This document shows positions 7,872 through 19,043 of a DNA stretch of 64,000 nt, piece after piece. Below the pieces are notes generated by a model, which saw only the letters and a list, made by a program, of their open reading frames with translations, was not told where the DNA came from and did no database searches. This DNA comes from Brevibacillus brevis (GTDB lineage Bacteria; Bacillota; Bacilli; Brevibacillales; Brevibacillaceae), in NCBI RefSeq assembly GCF_022026395.1, contig NZ_CP041767.1, positions 88,501 through 152,500 on the forward strand, written 5' to 3'. The translations under genes were made by a program, and so were the position numbers. How positions within the stretch are numbered: position 1 is the stretch's first letter; the number at the start of each line of letters is the position of its first letter.

Positions 7872-8687
7872 TTGTACGAGGTTGTTGGGGTCCGCTTTAA
7901 GAAAGCGGGCAAAATATATTACTTCGACCCTGACCGACTGCCGATTGAGCAAGACTGCACCGTCATCGTTGAAACGGCGCGAGGGGTCGAATTTGGCAAG
8001 GTCGTCATTGGCAAAAAAGAAGTGGCTGAGTCTGATGTCGTATTGCCGCTGAAAAAAGTCATTCGGATGGCAGACGAGCGAGATGCAAAACAGGTGGATG
8101 AAAACAAGCAAGCCGCCAAGAATGCTTTTGCTGTATGTCAGACGAAGATCAAAGAGCACAAGCTCGATATGAAGCTGGTCGATGTGGAATACACGTTCGA
8201 CCGCAACAAGATTATTTTTTATTTTACCGCTGACGGCAGGGTTGATTTCCGTGAGCTGGTAAAAGACCTCGCCTCCGTATTCCGCACCCGGATTGAGCTT
8301 CGCCAGATCGGTGTGCGTGACGAAGCCAAAATGCTTGGCGGGATCGGGCCTTGTGGCAGGTTGCTTTGCTGTTCGACGTTCCTCGGCGATTTCGAGCCTG
8401 TCTCGATCAAAATGGCCAAGGACCAAAATCTTTCGTTGAATCCAGCCAAAATCTCTGGTCTGTGCGGCCGGCTGATGTGCTGTTTAAAATACGAGAACGA
8501 CAACTATGAAAGCTCGAAGGATGAGATGCCGGACATCGGCAAAATGGTCAACACCCCGATGGGGAATGGACGAGTCGTTTCCGTAAACGTACTTGACCAA
8601 TCTGTCCAAGTAGAGCTTTCAATCGACAAACGCGTCACCGAGTTCGGATTGGATGAGATTGCGATAGGTCTCCCCACCTTTGAATAA
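7872..8687 (+). CDS. ricT: PSP1-domain regulatory protein RicT (YaaT)
   Basis: A 271-aa protein beginning at TTG. The PSP1 domain carries the cysteine cluster GGIGPCGRLLCCSTFL and a second LCGRLMCCLKYE, positions 158-211, which in B. subtilis ligate iron-sulfur clusters in the RicA-RicF-RicT (Y-) complex. That complex stimulates Spo0A phosphorylation and acts with RNase Y in mRNA maturation. Length is family-typical. It overlaps the holB transcription unit with three bases between. Confidence 0.92.
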   Translation: MYEVVGVRFKKAGKIYYFDPDRLPIEQDCTVIVETARGVEFGKVVIGKKEVAESDVVLPLKKVIRMADERDAKQVDENKQAAKNAFAVCQTKIKEHKLDMKLVDVEYTFDRNKIIFYFTADGRVDFRELVKDLASVFRTRIELRQIGVRDEAKMLGGIGPCGRLLCCSTFLGDFEPVSIKMAKDQNLSLNPAKISGLCGRLMCCLKYENDNYESSKDEMPDIGKMVNTPMGNGRVVSVNVLDQSVQVELSIDKRVTEFGLDEIAIGLPTFE

Positions 8688-8715
8688 AGTGTGGGGGTAG
8701 GGGAGAGGTGAGCTA

Positions 8716-9087
8716 GTGGACAAACGGGAAATCTTCGTCAAGATGGCGAGCATTGAAGAACGTATTGGCGACCTTTATAAGGAAATTGGTGAACTGAAAG
8801 ACGTCATCGTTGTTTTGATGGAGGAAAACGCCCAATTACTCGTTGAAAACCAGCACCTTCGCAACCGACTAGACAGGAAGAAGACCGGCTCCCAACCAAA
8901 ACAGAAGGGAACAAGCCCTGTCGCGAAGGAAAAAGCCAAAAAGGCAGTGGTCGGAGAAGGATATGACAACCTCGCCCGTTTGTACGCGGAAGGATTTCAT
9001 ATCTGCAATGTGCATTTCGGCAGCCTGCGAAAAGAAGGGGATTGCCTGTTCTGTCTCTCATTCCTGAGCGGCGGCCCTCAAAAATAA
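8716..9087 (+). CDS. yabA: Replication initiation control protein YabA
   Basis: A 123-aa protein starting at GTG. The N-terminal 55 residues form a leucine-rich coiled coil ([12 protein letters not shown]); the middle is basic and flexible; the C-terminus is a zinc module with HICNVHFG then GDCLFC. In B. subtilis YabA binds DnaA and the DnaN clamp and limits initiation. GGGAGAGGTGA stands upstream. It ends a run starting at yaaR or earlier, and a strong terminator follows. Confidence 0.93.
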   Translation: MDKREIFVKMASIEERIGDLYKEIGELKDVIVVLMEENAQLLVENQHLRNRLDRKKTGSQPKQKGTSPVAKEKAKKAVVGEGYDNLARLYAEGFHICNVHFGSLRKEGDCLFCLSFLSGGPQK

Positions 9088-9111
9088 GCGGTGAGTAACC
9101 AGCACCACATG

Positions 9112-9148
9112 AAAAAGCGACCTGGGCCACGTGTCAGGTCGCTTTTTT
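9112..9148 (+). terminator. yabA terminator
   Basis: A 13-base arm starting AAAAAGCGACCTG pairs with its complement after a ten-base loop, ending in six T residues. Confidence 0.9.
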
Positions 9149-9195
9149 CCGGATAGGAATAATAAGACAAGAACAAAAGGGAGTACGAGCCACAG

Positions 9196-9963
9196 ATGGA
9201 ACCTGTCACCAACGTGCCGCTTTATGAAACAGAGCGCATCGATGATTTATTGACACATGAAATGAAAATAATCCAGAGCCACGAAGTGTTTTGTTTCTCG
9301 ATGGACGCTGTTCTTTTGGCGCGATTCGCATCTGTGCCGAAGCGCGGAAAAGTATTGGATATGTGCACGGGCAATGGGGCTATACCGCTCATTATGACCA
9401 CGCGTACGCCAGAAGCCAGTTTTGATGGAATCGAAATTCAAGAGCGTTTGTTCAGTATGGCGAGCCGCAATGTGACATTGAATGGCTTGAACGAACGAAT
9501 TACGATGCATCACGGCGATGTGAAGGATGCGGTGTCGCTGTTCGGGCATGGGAAGTACGATTTGATCACATGCAATCCGCCGTATATGCCTGCGACCAGT
9601 GGGGAGAAAAACATCAGCGAGCACTTTGCGATTGCCCGTCATGAGATTATGCTGTCCTTGGAAGATGTCATTCGCGTGGGGAGCCAACTGCTAAAAAATG
9701 GCGGGAAGCTGGCGCTCGTGCATCGATCCACACGTTTGATCGACATCATTTCGCTTATGCGCCAATACGGCATCGAGCCGAAACGGATGCGCCTGGTTTA
9801 TCCGCGCAGGGAAGCAGAGCCAAATATGGTTCTGATCGAGGGAATAAGGGGTGGAAAGCCGGAGCTGAGAATTCAGCCGCCGCTGATTGTGTATGAAAAT
9901 GGAGAGCAATACTGTGAAGAACTACAGGAAATCTATTATGGCAGACGAGATTCCCTCGAGTAA
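9196..9963 (+). CDS. yabB: tRNA1(Val) (adenine(37)-N6)-methyltransferase family (YabB)
   Basis: A 255-aa Rossmann-fold SAM methyltransferase. The SAM loop [15 protein letters not shown] is near residue 54, the acidic ribose-binding DGIEIQ near 77, and the adenine N6-methyltransferase motif CNPPYMP near 132. E. coli TrmN6 of this family methylates A37 of tRNA-Val; the substrate in bacilli is assumed by homology. The ATG lies 48 bases after the yabA terminator. The 3' end overlaps the following GIY-YIG gene. Confidence 0.88.
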   Translation: MEPVTNVPLYETERIDDLLTHEMKIIQSHEVFCFSMDAVLLARFASVPKRGKVLDMCTGNGAIPLIMTTRTPEASFDGIEIQERLFSMASRNVTLNGLNERITMHHGDVKDAVSLFGHGKYDLITCNPPYMPATSGEKNISEHFAIARHEIMLSLEDVIRVGSQLLKNGGKLALVHRSTRLIDIISLMRQYGIEPKRMRLVYPRREAEPNMVLIEGIRGGKPELRIQPPLIVYENGEQYCEELQEIYYGRRDSLE

Positions 9964-10213
9964 GAGTCATTATGTCTACATCCTCTCTTGTGCGGATGGG
10001 ACACTCTACACCGGATATACGACAGAGCTGATCCGTCGCTTGGCTGCTCATAATGAAGGAAAGGGTGCCAAGTATACGAGAGGCCGCGGGCCAGTGGAGC
10101 TGCTCTATTGGGAAGAAGGAGCAGACCGTTCCTGGGGTCTCAAGCGTGAAGAGAGCATCAAACGATTAACGCGCAAGAAAAAAGAAGAATTGATTGGAGG
10201 GGCCTCCGAATGA
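9938..10213 (+). CDS. yazA: GIY-YIG domain protein YazA
   Basis: A 91-aa protein that is essentially one GIY-YIG nuclease-like domain: [17 protein letters not shown], then the arginine region [17 protein letters not shown] and a tyrosine/glutamate C-terminal half. This UPF0213 subfamily is found in many bacteria with no settled substrate. The ATG at 9938 is chosen over an earlier in-frame start because CAGGAA is spaced correctly and the upstream residues would lie inside yabB. It overlaps yabB by 26 bases and rsmI by four. Confidence 0.87.
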   Translation: MADEIPSSKSHYVYILSCADGTLYTGYTTELIRRLAAHNEGKGAKYTRGRGPVELLYWEEGADRSWGLKREESIKRLTRKKKEELIGGASE

Positions 10214-11082
10214 ATGTGCAACGCAGTTTTGCGTCAGAAGAAGCAGGAGTCCTTTATTTGGTGGCTACACCCATTGGCAATCTCGATGATATCACGGTGC
10301 GGTGCCTAAATACGTTGCGTGAAGTCGATGTCATCGCGTGTGAAGATACGCGCCAGACGAGAAAGCTGCTAAACCATTTTCAAATTGAAAAACGTACGGT
10401 CAGCTATCACGAGCATAATAAGGAAGCAAGTGGGAATGGGTTGCTGCAGTGGCTTGCCGAGGGCAAGAAGATTGCTTTGGTAAGCGACGCTGGCTTGCCC
10501 GCTATTTCCGACCCGGGTGCGGAGCTGGTACGAGATGCGACCGCAGCGGGATTTTCTGTCATCCCCGTTCCAGGTGCCAATGCGGCGTTAACAGCTTTGA
10601 TTGCTTCCGGTCTTCCTACGGATCGCTTTGTATTTTGCGGATTTATGGGACGCGAAAACAAAGAAAGACGCGAAGAGCTGGAGCGATTGAAACGATATCC
10701 TGAAACGCTGATATTTTATGAAGCTCCCCATCGGGTGGAAAAGACGCTTGCTGCCATGCGGGAAGCGTGGGGGAATCGCCGAGCTGTCCTGGCAAGAGAG
10801 CTGACAAAGCGTTACGAGGAATTTGTGCGTGGAACGTTGGATGAGCTGTTGGAATGGCTTAGAAGCGGCGAGGTGCGTGGTGAATTTTGTGTGATTGTCG
10901 AAGGGAACACCGGTCCGCTGGAAGCGGAAGTCGATGATACCTGGTGGCAATCGCTGAGTATTGTGGAACACGTGGATCATTACTGCGCACAAGGCATGGG
11001 GAAAAAGGAAGCCATCAAGCAAGCAGCCGATGATCGAAACGTATCCAAGCGAGATGTTTACAACGAATATCATCGTGAATAA
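10210..11082 (+). CDS. rsmI: 16S rRNA (cytidine(1402)-2'-O)-methyltransferase
   Basis: A 290-aa tetrapyrrole-methylase-fold enzyme that methylates the ribose of C1402 in 16S rRNA near the P site. Landmarks: [15 protein letters not shown] near residue 18, [11 protein letters not shown] near 45, [12 protein letters not shown] near 85 and [12 protein letters not shown] near 170. Length is normal. The ATG overlaps the yazA stop (ATGA), implying translational coupling, and GGAGGGGCC precedes it. A hairpin terminator follows. Confidence 0.95.
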   Translation: MNVQRSFASEEAGVLYLVATPIGNLDDITVRCLNTLREVDVIACEDTRQTRKLLNHFQIEKRTVSYHEHNKEASGNGLLQWLAEGKKIALVSDAGLPAISDPGAELVRDATAAGFSVIPVPGANAALTALIASGLPTDRFVFCGFMGRENKERREELERLKRYPETLIFYEAPHRVEKTLAAMREAWGNRRAVLARELTKRYEEFVRGTLDELLEWLRSGEVRGEFCVIVEGNTGPLEAEVDDTWWQSLSIVEHVDHYCAQGMGKKEAIKQAADDRNVSKRDVYNEYHRE

Positions 11083-11100
11083 ATGTTAAAGAGGGAGCAA

Positions 11101-11130
11101 AGCTGGCCGATACGGTCGGCTTTTTCTTTT
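11101..11130 (+). terminator. rsmI terminator
   Basis: AGCTGGCCG pairs with CGGTCGGCT (two wobbles) around a three-base ATA loop, followed by TTTTCTTTT. Confidence 0.85.
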
Positions 11131-11212
11131 CGTCATCTCGACGTGGCAGGTGAATACGATGGTAAGGGGCGCTGAGGGTGTTTTCGGAAGGAAAGGAAGG
11201 GGGGAATCAGCT

Positions 11213-11863
11213 GTGAGTATTCGTGATTCTCGTTTTATTGTGAAAACAGATGAAAAAGACGATCATTTTATTTTTACGCTGCCGGTTACATGGAACAGTA
11301 GACCGTACGAATATGCCTGGGCCAAACAGTTTGCCAGGCCGAATGACGTTGTACTTGATTCGGCATGCGGGATCTGCCACCCATTCAAATTTTATTTGGC
11401 CAATCATTGTCGAGAAGTACACGCTTGTGATCTCGATAATCGGATACTGTCTAAGGAAGCGATCTATCAAGATATTGTGGACGTATTTGGGAAAAGAGTA
11501 GCAGATAGCTTGCCTGCGCATTATTTTAACGGTATTTATTATTGTCGAGCAAATTTGACTTACTTGCCGTACTCGGATCAAAAGTTTGATACTGTATTTT
11601 GCATCTCTGTTCTCGAGCATCTTGAAGACCCGATTATGGTGGAAGCATTTCGCGAATTTCATAGAGTGTTAAAAGACGATGGGCAGCTTGTACTCACATT
11701 TGATTACCCGCTGATCAATTTAGCGCGACTGCAGCAAGTTTTGGTGGAGGTTGGATTGCAGTTTTCTGGCGACGTATCCTTTGAAATGCCAGCTGATGTG
11801 GTCTATTCTGATTTGTATGTGCCCAGGCTGTACTTCTTCCGAGCGCTGCTGAAGAAAAAATAG
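11213..11863 (+). CDS. Class I SAM-dependent methyltransferase of unknown substrate
   Basis: A 216-aa protein when started at GTG 11213, which has GGAAGGGGGG ten bases upstream; the earlier in-frame GTG at 11150 lacks a site. The SAM-binding region VVLDSACGICHPFKFYLAN is near residue 45, the acidic ribose contact HACDLDN near 72, and the methyltransf_11 post-motif FCISVLEHLEDPIMV near 132. The first SAM glycine motif is altered (SACGICHP rather than GxGxG), so catalytic activity is not certain. It has no counterpart in the B. subtilis block and is isolated by terminators on both sides. Confidence 0.75.
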   Translation: MSIRDSRFIVKTDEKDDHFIFTLPVTWNSRPYEYAWAKQFARPNDVVLDSACGICHPFKFYLANHCREVHACDLDNRILSKEAIYQDIVDVFGKRVADSLPAHYFNGIYYCRANLTYLPYSDQKFDTVFCISVLEHLEDPIMVEAFREFHRVLKDDGQLVLTFDYPLINLARLQQVLVEVGLQFSGDVSFEMPADVVYSDLYVPRLYFFRALLKKK

Positions 11864-11873
11864 CAAACAAAAA

Positions 11874-11900
11874 GCCTTTGTAGGCTCGTCCCACAAAGGC
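11874..11900 (-). terminator. abrB terminator, possibly bidirectional
   Basis: GCCTTTGT at 11874-11881 pairs with ACAAAGGC at 11893-11900. On the minus strand the stem is followed directly by TTTTTG, ending abrB. On the + strand only a weak T stretch follows, so it may also partly serve the methyltransferase gene. Confidence 0.8.
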
Positions 11901-11922
11901 ATGTTTATGTAATCAAATGAAA

Positions 11923-12171
11923 TTAGCGTTTAACAGGCATTTCTGTCAGACAATCTTGGCACACAATTTTACCTTTAAAGTGAGATACCTTATCAGCGTT
12001 TCCACAGAAGATACATGCAGGCTCATACTTTTTCAGGATGATGCGCTCTCCGTCAACGTAGATTTCCAAAGCATCTTTCTCAGCGATACCCAAAGTGCGG
12101 CGCAATTCGATTGGAATAACAACACGACCCAATTCATCTACTTTGCGAACGATACCGGTTGATTTCATCAT
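11923..12171 (-). CDS. abrB: Transition-state regulator AbrB with zinc-ribbon-like C-terminus
   Basis: An 82-aa DNA-binding protein. Residues about 3-50 are the AbrB/MazE swapped-hairpin domain (KSTGIVRKVDELGRVVIP, then LRRTLGIAEKDALEIYVDGE), nearly identical to B. subtilis AbrB. The C-terminus differs: it is short and has CIFC and CQDC 15 residues apart, like a zinc ribbon. AbrB tetramers repress stationary-phase and antibiotic genes during growth. The ATG is placed after GGGAGGAG; a longer frame reading beyond it would pass through the ribosome-binding site. It is expressed on the minus strand from the promoter at 12265-12293 and probably repressed by Spo0A. Confidence 0.95.
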   Translation of the reverse strand: MMKSTGIVRKVDELGRVVIPIELRRTLGIAEKDALEIYVDGERIILKKYEPACIFCGNADKVSHFKGKIVCQDCLTEMPVKR

Positions 12172-12229
12172 AGTTAAAATCTCCTCCCAAAAGTCTGTAT
12201 ATGTCGATGCTATTGTTATACGCTCATCA

Positions 12230-12249
12230 TTTATCGTCAATATTCGACA
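12230..12249 (-). promoter_or_regulatory. Tandem Spo0A (0A) boxes downstream of the abrB start point
   Basis: On the minus strand TGTCGAA (12249-12243) is followed after three bases by TGACGAT, a near match. This places them about +10 to +25 of the predicted transcript. B. subtilis abrB has the same arrangement, where phosphorylated Spo0A represses it. Function here is inferred from that parallel. Confidence 0.7.
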
Positions 12250-12264
12250 TTTTCTGTTGGGATT

Positions 12265-12293
12265 ATCATACCAGCCATTCCCAAAGGTGTCAA
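12265..12293 (-). promoter_or_regulatory. abrB promoter, sigma-A type
   Basis: Read on the minus strand: TTGACA (12293-12288), 17 bases, TATGAT (12270-12265). Five of six bases in the -10 and all six of the -35 match consensus. The predicted transcript starts near 12258, about 87 bases before the abrB start. Confidence 0.8.
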
Positions 12294-12421
12294 CATGATT
12301 TTGACAATTCCTTGAAAAGCAAAATGTTTTTTCAAAACGAAAATGCTGTTAAATCGGTGTTTCTCAAAATGTTGGCAGCGATATGGAAATTTTTATGGAT
12401 AAAATTTACTGGGAGTATTGG

Positions 12422-12479
12422 TGTCGAATAAGTCGATGAATGTCGAAACGCAACATGGCAATTCGACAAAAACTCCAAG
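12422..12479 (+). promoter_or_regulatory. Cluster of three Spo0A-type boxes between abrB and metS
   Basis: The exact heptamer TGTCGAA occurs at 12422-12428 and 12441-12447 and, inverted, at 12473-12479, the last extending to TTTTTGTCGAATT. They lie about 130-190 bases upstream of the abrB -35. They could extend Spo0A control of abrB or belong to another unit. The AT-rich gap 12294-12560 shows no other gene. Confidence 0.5.
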
Positions 12480-12562
12480 TTTTCTCTTTTCTGCTGGTAA
12501 TTTGTAAAGTTGGTATGAAGCCAGCGATAAAATTCCTTAGGAAAATGGGCTTGCCGAGGATG

Positions 12563-12590
12563 TTTACAAAACAGGTTGGTCGTGTACAAT
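12563..12590 (+). promoter_or_regulatory. Promoter of the metS T-box leader
   Basis: TTTACA, 16 bases, TACAAT, followed by a purine-rich start region and the T-box leader. It fits sigma-A with a one-base short spacer. Confidence 0.65.
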
Positions 12591-12599
12591 AGAGGATAA

Positions 12600-14957
<2,358 letters not shown>

Positions 14958-14984
14958 CGAGGGCAAGGAAAGGAAGGACCCATC

Positions 14985-15755
14985 TTGTTATTTGAAACCC
15001 ATGCTCATCTAAATGCGAAGGAATTCGATGAGGATCGTGCTGAGGTCATTGCTCGTGCGCAAGAAAATGGCGTCAGTACGATTGTGAACATCGGATTCAA
15101 CGCTGAAACAATTCCAAGCTGCATGGATTTGGCTCATGCGTATGACTTTATTTACGCCGTTATCGGTTGGCATCCACAAGACGCCAAGGACATGACAGAC
15201 GAACACCTGGAATGGATCGAGGAACTCAGTCGTGATCCAAAAGTAGTGGGCTTGGGTGAAATGGGCTTGGACTACTACTGGGATACGTCGCCACGTGATG
15301 TGCAGGCAGAAGTATTCCGGAAGCAGATTCGTCTGGCTCGCAAGCTCGACATGCCGATCATCATCCACAATCGCGATGCGCACCATGACGTTTTGACGAT
15401 TCTGAAGGAAGAGAAGGCAGCAGATGTTGGCGGAATCATGCACTGCTTCTCTGGCAGCTGGGAAACAGCGAAGCAGGCACTCGATATGAATTTTTATATT
15501 TCGTTCGGTGGTCCGCTTACGTTCAAAAATGCCAAGCAGCCAAAAGAAGTAGCGGCGAAGGTACCGCTAGATAAGCTGTTGATAGAGACGGATTGCCCGT
15601 ATCTCACTCCGCATCCTTTCCGTGGAAAGCGAAATGAGAGTGGATATGTGCGTTACGTCTGTGAGGAAATGGCGAACATTCATGGTTTGTCTTACGAGGA
15701 AATGGCGCAAATTACTGCAGACAACGCAAGACGTCTTTTTCGCATGAATGGTTAA
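14985..15755 (+). CDS. tatD: TatD-family metal-dependent DNase (YabD)
   Basis: A 256-aa TIM-barrel hydrolase starting at TTG, with GGAAAGGAAGG upstream. Metal ligands are visible in ETHAHLNAKEFDEDR at the N-terminus, GEMGLDYYWD near 90, IIHNRDAHHDVL near 127, HCFSGSW near 153 and ETDCPYLTPHPFRGKRNE near 200. Family members are 3' to 5' nucleases; the physiological role in bacilli is unclear. It is 28 bases after metS and ends at a strong terminator. Confidence 0.93.
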   Translation: MLFETHAHLNAKEFDEDRAEVIARAQENGVSTIVNIGFNAETIPSCMDLAHAYDFIYAVIGWHPQDAKDMTDEHLEWIEELSRDPKVVGLGEMGLDYYWDTSPRDVQAEVFRKQIRLARKLDMPIIIHNRDAHHDVLTILKEEKAADVGGIMHCFSGSWETAKQALDMNFYISFGGPLTFKNAKQPKEVAAKVPLDKLLIETDCPYLTPHPFRGKRNESGYVRYVCEEMANIHGLSYEEMAQITADNARRLFRMNG

Positions 15756-15756
15756 T

Positions 15757-15800
15757 AAAAACGGGAAATCACGATTGATCACGTGATTTCCCGTTTTTTT
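15757..15800 (+). terminator. tatD terminator
   Basis: A 13-base-pair stem (ACGGGAAATCACG with CGTGATTTCCCGT) around an eight-base loop, followed by a T run. Confidence 0.95.
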
Positions 15801-15826
15801 GTGTGAAGTAACCAGGTTCTACTCCA

Positions 15827-15860
15827 TTTTGTCGAAGCATACGATGAACAATGTGTCGAA
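15827..15860 (+). promoter_or_regulatory. Two Spo0A-type boxes upstream of yabE
   Basis: TTTTGTCGAA at 15827-15836 and TGTCGAA at 15854-15860 are in direct orientation, 24 bases apart, about 110 bases ahead of the yabE -35. The first matches the 0A consensus well. The gap 15801-15969 otherwise shows no convincing gene; a 63-codon frame there lacks a ribosome-binding site. Confidence 0.45.
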
Positions 15861-15969
15861 CGATTATTGTCCATCCGACATGGCTTCTCGACAGGTTTCT
15901 GCTACCATTCGCCAAGCCTATTTTGCTAGTCTGATACCATTATCTCTTCAGCCAAAAGGGAGGGTAAAT

Positions 15970-15998
15970 TTGACAAAGCCGAGAAAGTGAAATACAAT
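15970..15998 (+). promoter_or_regulatory. yabE promoter, sigma-A type
   Basis: TTGACA, 17 bases, TACAAT: a near-consensus vegetative promoter. It predicts a leader of about 110 bases before yabE. Confidence 0.8.
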
Positions 15999-16113
15999 CA
16001 AAGCCGACCTTGTGAAGTACCGGCCACTTCCAGAATATTAGTGCAATTACATCGACCCTTACCTGGCTAGACAAGAAGAGCCTTGTGCTTTTCTAGGAAA
16101 AGGAGTGTGGGAA

Positions 16114-17211
16114 ATGGAGTTACGCGCGATATGGGAAAGGTATAAGAATCGTGGGCTAGTCATGTTTGGCTGCCTTGCTCTTGTGCTCGTTCCCATGATT
16201 GGCTATTTCTCTGCCCAGGCTACTCAGCCAAAACAGGTCACTTTTTCGTTGGACGGAGAAAGCAAGACGGTCGCTACAAAAGCCAAGACCGTTGAGCAGT
16301 TCTTAACCGAGCGAAACATTACGGTAACGGAAAAGGATTCCCTTCAACCGACACTAGAGACGAAGCTAAAAGACGGAGCACTCATTACTTTATATACAAC
16401 CTGGTCCATACCAATCCAGGTTGACGGGCAGAAAAAAACGATAGAGACACTTAGTCGTGATGTTGCTGGTGCGTTGAAGGACGGCGGCATCGTGCTAGGT
16501 GAGAAGGACCGGGTAGAACCGGCATTGACCGCTACACTTACCAAGGACTCCTCGATCAGCGTAAAGCGGGTTGTTGAGAAAATGGTAAAAGTCGATGAGC
16601 GAGTCACCTTTCAAGAAATACGCAAAAATGATCCAGCGCTGGAAAAAGGTAAAACCCGCGTATTACAAAGCGGGCAAGAAGGTAAGGCAATTGCACACTA
16701 CAAGCTGATCATGGAAGATGGAAAAGAAGTCTCCCGTGATCTGGTCAAAAGAGATGTACTTGTACCGAAGAAAGATAATGTCGTAGCCGTGGGTACCGCA
16801 GTCCCAACGTTGCAGAAAAAGGGTCAGCCAGATCGGGTCCTGGTTGCTTCTGCAGCGGGTCCGGTCTCGCGTGGTGGAAAAGTGTTTAGGCCGAAAAAAG
16901 TACTGAACGGGGTTACCCTGACTGCATATACTCCTTCGGGAGGTGGCAAACACCCAAGCTCTCCAGGATATGGACGCACATCGACAGGGGTAAAAGCCAA
17001 GGCAGGTCACACAATCGCTGTAGATCCTAAAGTCATTCCGTATGGATGGTGGGTGTACATTGAAGGTGTTGGGTATCGTCGAGCTGAAGATACGGGTGGT
17101 GCCATGAAAGGTGGCAAAATCGACGTATTCGTAGGCACGGAGTCCGAGGCGAGGAAATTCGGTCGCAAGCGAAACAAAACTGTATATATCATTGGACCAC
17201 AGAAGCCTTAG
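16114..17211 (+). CDS. yabE: Cell-wall 3D/G5/DUF348 protein YabE
   Basis: A 365-aa exported protein. Residues 10-30 form a signal anchor (LVMFGCLALVLVPMIGYFSA). Two DUF348 ubiquitin-like domains follow at about 40-90 and 95-145, a G5 domain at about 150-225, and a C-terminal 3D domain at about 265-365. Its three aspartates are seen in AVDPKVIPYG, AEDTGGAM and KIDVFVGT. The 3D fold is related to lytic transglycosylases (MltA, resuscitation-promoting factors), so a peptidoglycan-cleaving role is likely. ATG 16114 is chosen for its spacing to AAAGGAG; a GTG nine bases earlier overlaps that site. Confidence 0.9.
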   Translation: MELRAIWERYKNRGLVMFGCLALVLVPMIGYFSAQATQPKQVTFSLDGESKTVATKAKTVEQFLTERNITVTEKDSLQPTLETKLKDGALITLYTTWSIPIQVDGQKKTIETLSRDVAGALKDGGIVLGEKDRVEPALTATLTKDSSISVKRVVEKMVKVDERVTFQEIRKNDPALEKGKTRVLQSGQEGKAIAHYKLIMEDGKEVSRDLVKRDVLVPKKDNVVAVGTAVPTLQKKGQPDRVLVASAAGPVSRGGKVFRPKKVLNGVTLTAYTPSGGGKHPSSPGYGRTSTGVKAKAGHTIAVDPKVIPYGWWVYIEGVGYRRAEDTGGAMKGGKIDVFVGTESEARKFGRKRNKTVYIIGPQKP

Positions 17212-17212
17212 G

Positions 17213-17242
17213 ACAGGAGCGATTGCTCCTGTTCTTCTGTTT
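17213..17242 (+). terminator. yabE terminator
   Basis: ACAGGAGC pairs with GCTCCTGT around GATT, followed by a T-rich stretch. Confidence 0.8.
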
Positions 17243-17378
17243 CCTCCAAGGTTATTATGATAAGCTGTTTGTTAGTTAGACGATCCTGTTTTACCAAATG
17301 TTTCATGTATTTTTTGCTTGAGGTACGGTTTTTTTGGAACACTAGTATCGTACCGACTTTGTACGAAAGTGGAGGCAC

Positions 17379-17930
17379 ATGATGAAGATCAAGGAAGTCA
17401 TCGTGGTGGAAGGTCGAGACGATACCGCAGCAATCAAGCGTGCGGTTAATGCCGATACGATTGAAACTGGCGGTTCTGCCATTCATAAAAGAACGATTGA
17501 AAAAATCAGGCTGGCGCAACAAAAACGCGGTGTTATTATTTTCACAGACCCTGATTATCAAGGGGAGCGCATCCGAAAAATTATCAGCAAGTCGGTTCCA
17601 GGCTGCAAGCACGCATTTATTACCCAGGAGGATGGGACCAAAAAGGGCGACATCGGCGTCGAAAACGCGACACCTGACGTGATTATTCGTGCGCTCTCAG
17701 AAGTGCGTACCGAAATGGCGGAAACGGCTGGAGAGATTACCTCTGACGATTTGTTGGCAAATGGCCTGACGTCCGGAGTAGATGCCAAAGAACGCAGAAT
17801 CAAGCTGGGAGAAGCATTGGGGATCGGATACGCCAACGCAAAGCAAATGCTGCAGCGACTCAATGCTTTCCAAATCAGTCGAGAAGAATTCGAAGCGGCC
17901 ATTGCGGCCATCAACAAAGAGAGGGAGTAA
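17379..17930 (+). CDS. rnmV: Ribonuclease M5
   Basis: A 183-aa Toprim-domain endonuclease that trims 5S rRNA precursors together with ribosomal protein L18. The Toprim glutamate is in EVIVVEGRDDTAAIKRA near residue 9 and the DPD-type motif in FTDPDYQGERIRKII near 56. The C-terminal 80 residues are helical and would contact rRNA. Length matches the family. ATG 17379 (or the next codon, also ATG) follows GGAGG. It is four bases upstream of rsmA. Confidence 0.95.
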   Translation: MMKIKEVIVVEGRDDTAAIKRAVNADTIETGGSAIHKRTIEKIRLAQQKRGVIIFTDPDYQGERIRKIISKSVPGCKHAFITQEDGTKKGDIGVENATPDVIIRALSEVRTEMAETAGEITSDDLLANGLTSGVDAKERRIKLGEALGIGYANAKQMLQRLNAFQISREEFEAAIAAINKERE

Positions 17931-18827
<897 letters not shown>

Positions 18828-18862
18828 ATCGTGTAGACGACCCCCTTATTTTTGGGCGAGAT

Positions 18863-18884
18863 CCCCCAAGAATGGGGGTTTTTG
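18863..18884 (+). terminator. rsmA terminator
   Basis: CCCCC pairs with GGGGG around AAGAAT, followed by TTTTTG. Confidence 0.75.
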
Positions 18885-18948
18885 CGTATTTATGCCCTTT
18901 ATGCATATCATTTGACAAATATCTACGTTTTTTATGAAAAAAACCCCG

Positions 18949-18978
18949 TTGACAAAATATCTGCAGGGTTGCTATAAT
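18949..18978 (+). promoter_or_regulatory. veg promoter P1
   Basis: TTGACA, 18 bases, TATAAT. Both hexamers are perfect consensus for sigma-A. Confidence 0.85.
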
Positions 18979-18989
18979 TTTTTATTTCT

Positions 18990-19018
18990 TTGACAAAATA
19001 TAAGGGAGCTGTTATAAT
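18990..19018 (+). promoter_or_regulatory. veg promoter P2
   Basis: TTGACA, 17 bases, TATAAT: perfect sigma-A consensus with ideal spacing, 41 bases downstream of P1. The transcript would start near 19025, shortly before the veg ribosome-binding site. Confidence 0.9.
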
Positions 19019-19043
19019 AGATGTAAGCGAGGTGGATGGAACA

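Noticed and set aside
15799..15990. 63-codon + strand frame before yabE
   Set aside because: It overlaps the Spo0A-type boxes and ends inside the yabE promoter; no ribosome-binding site.
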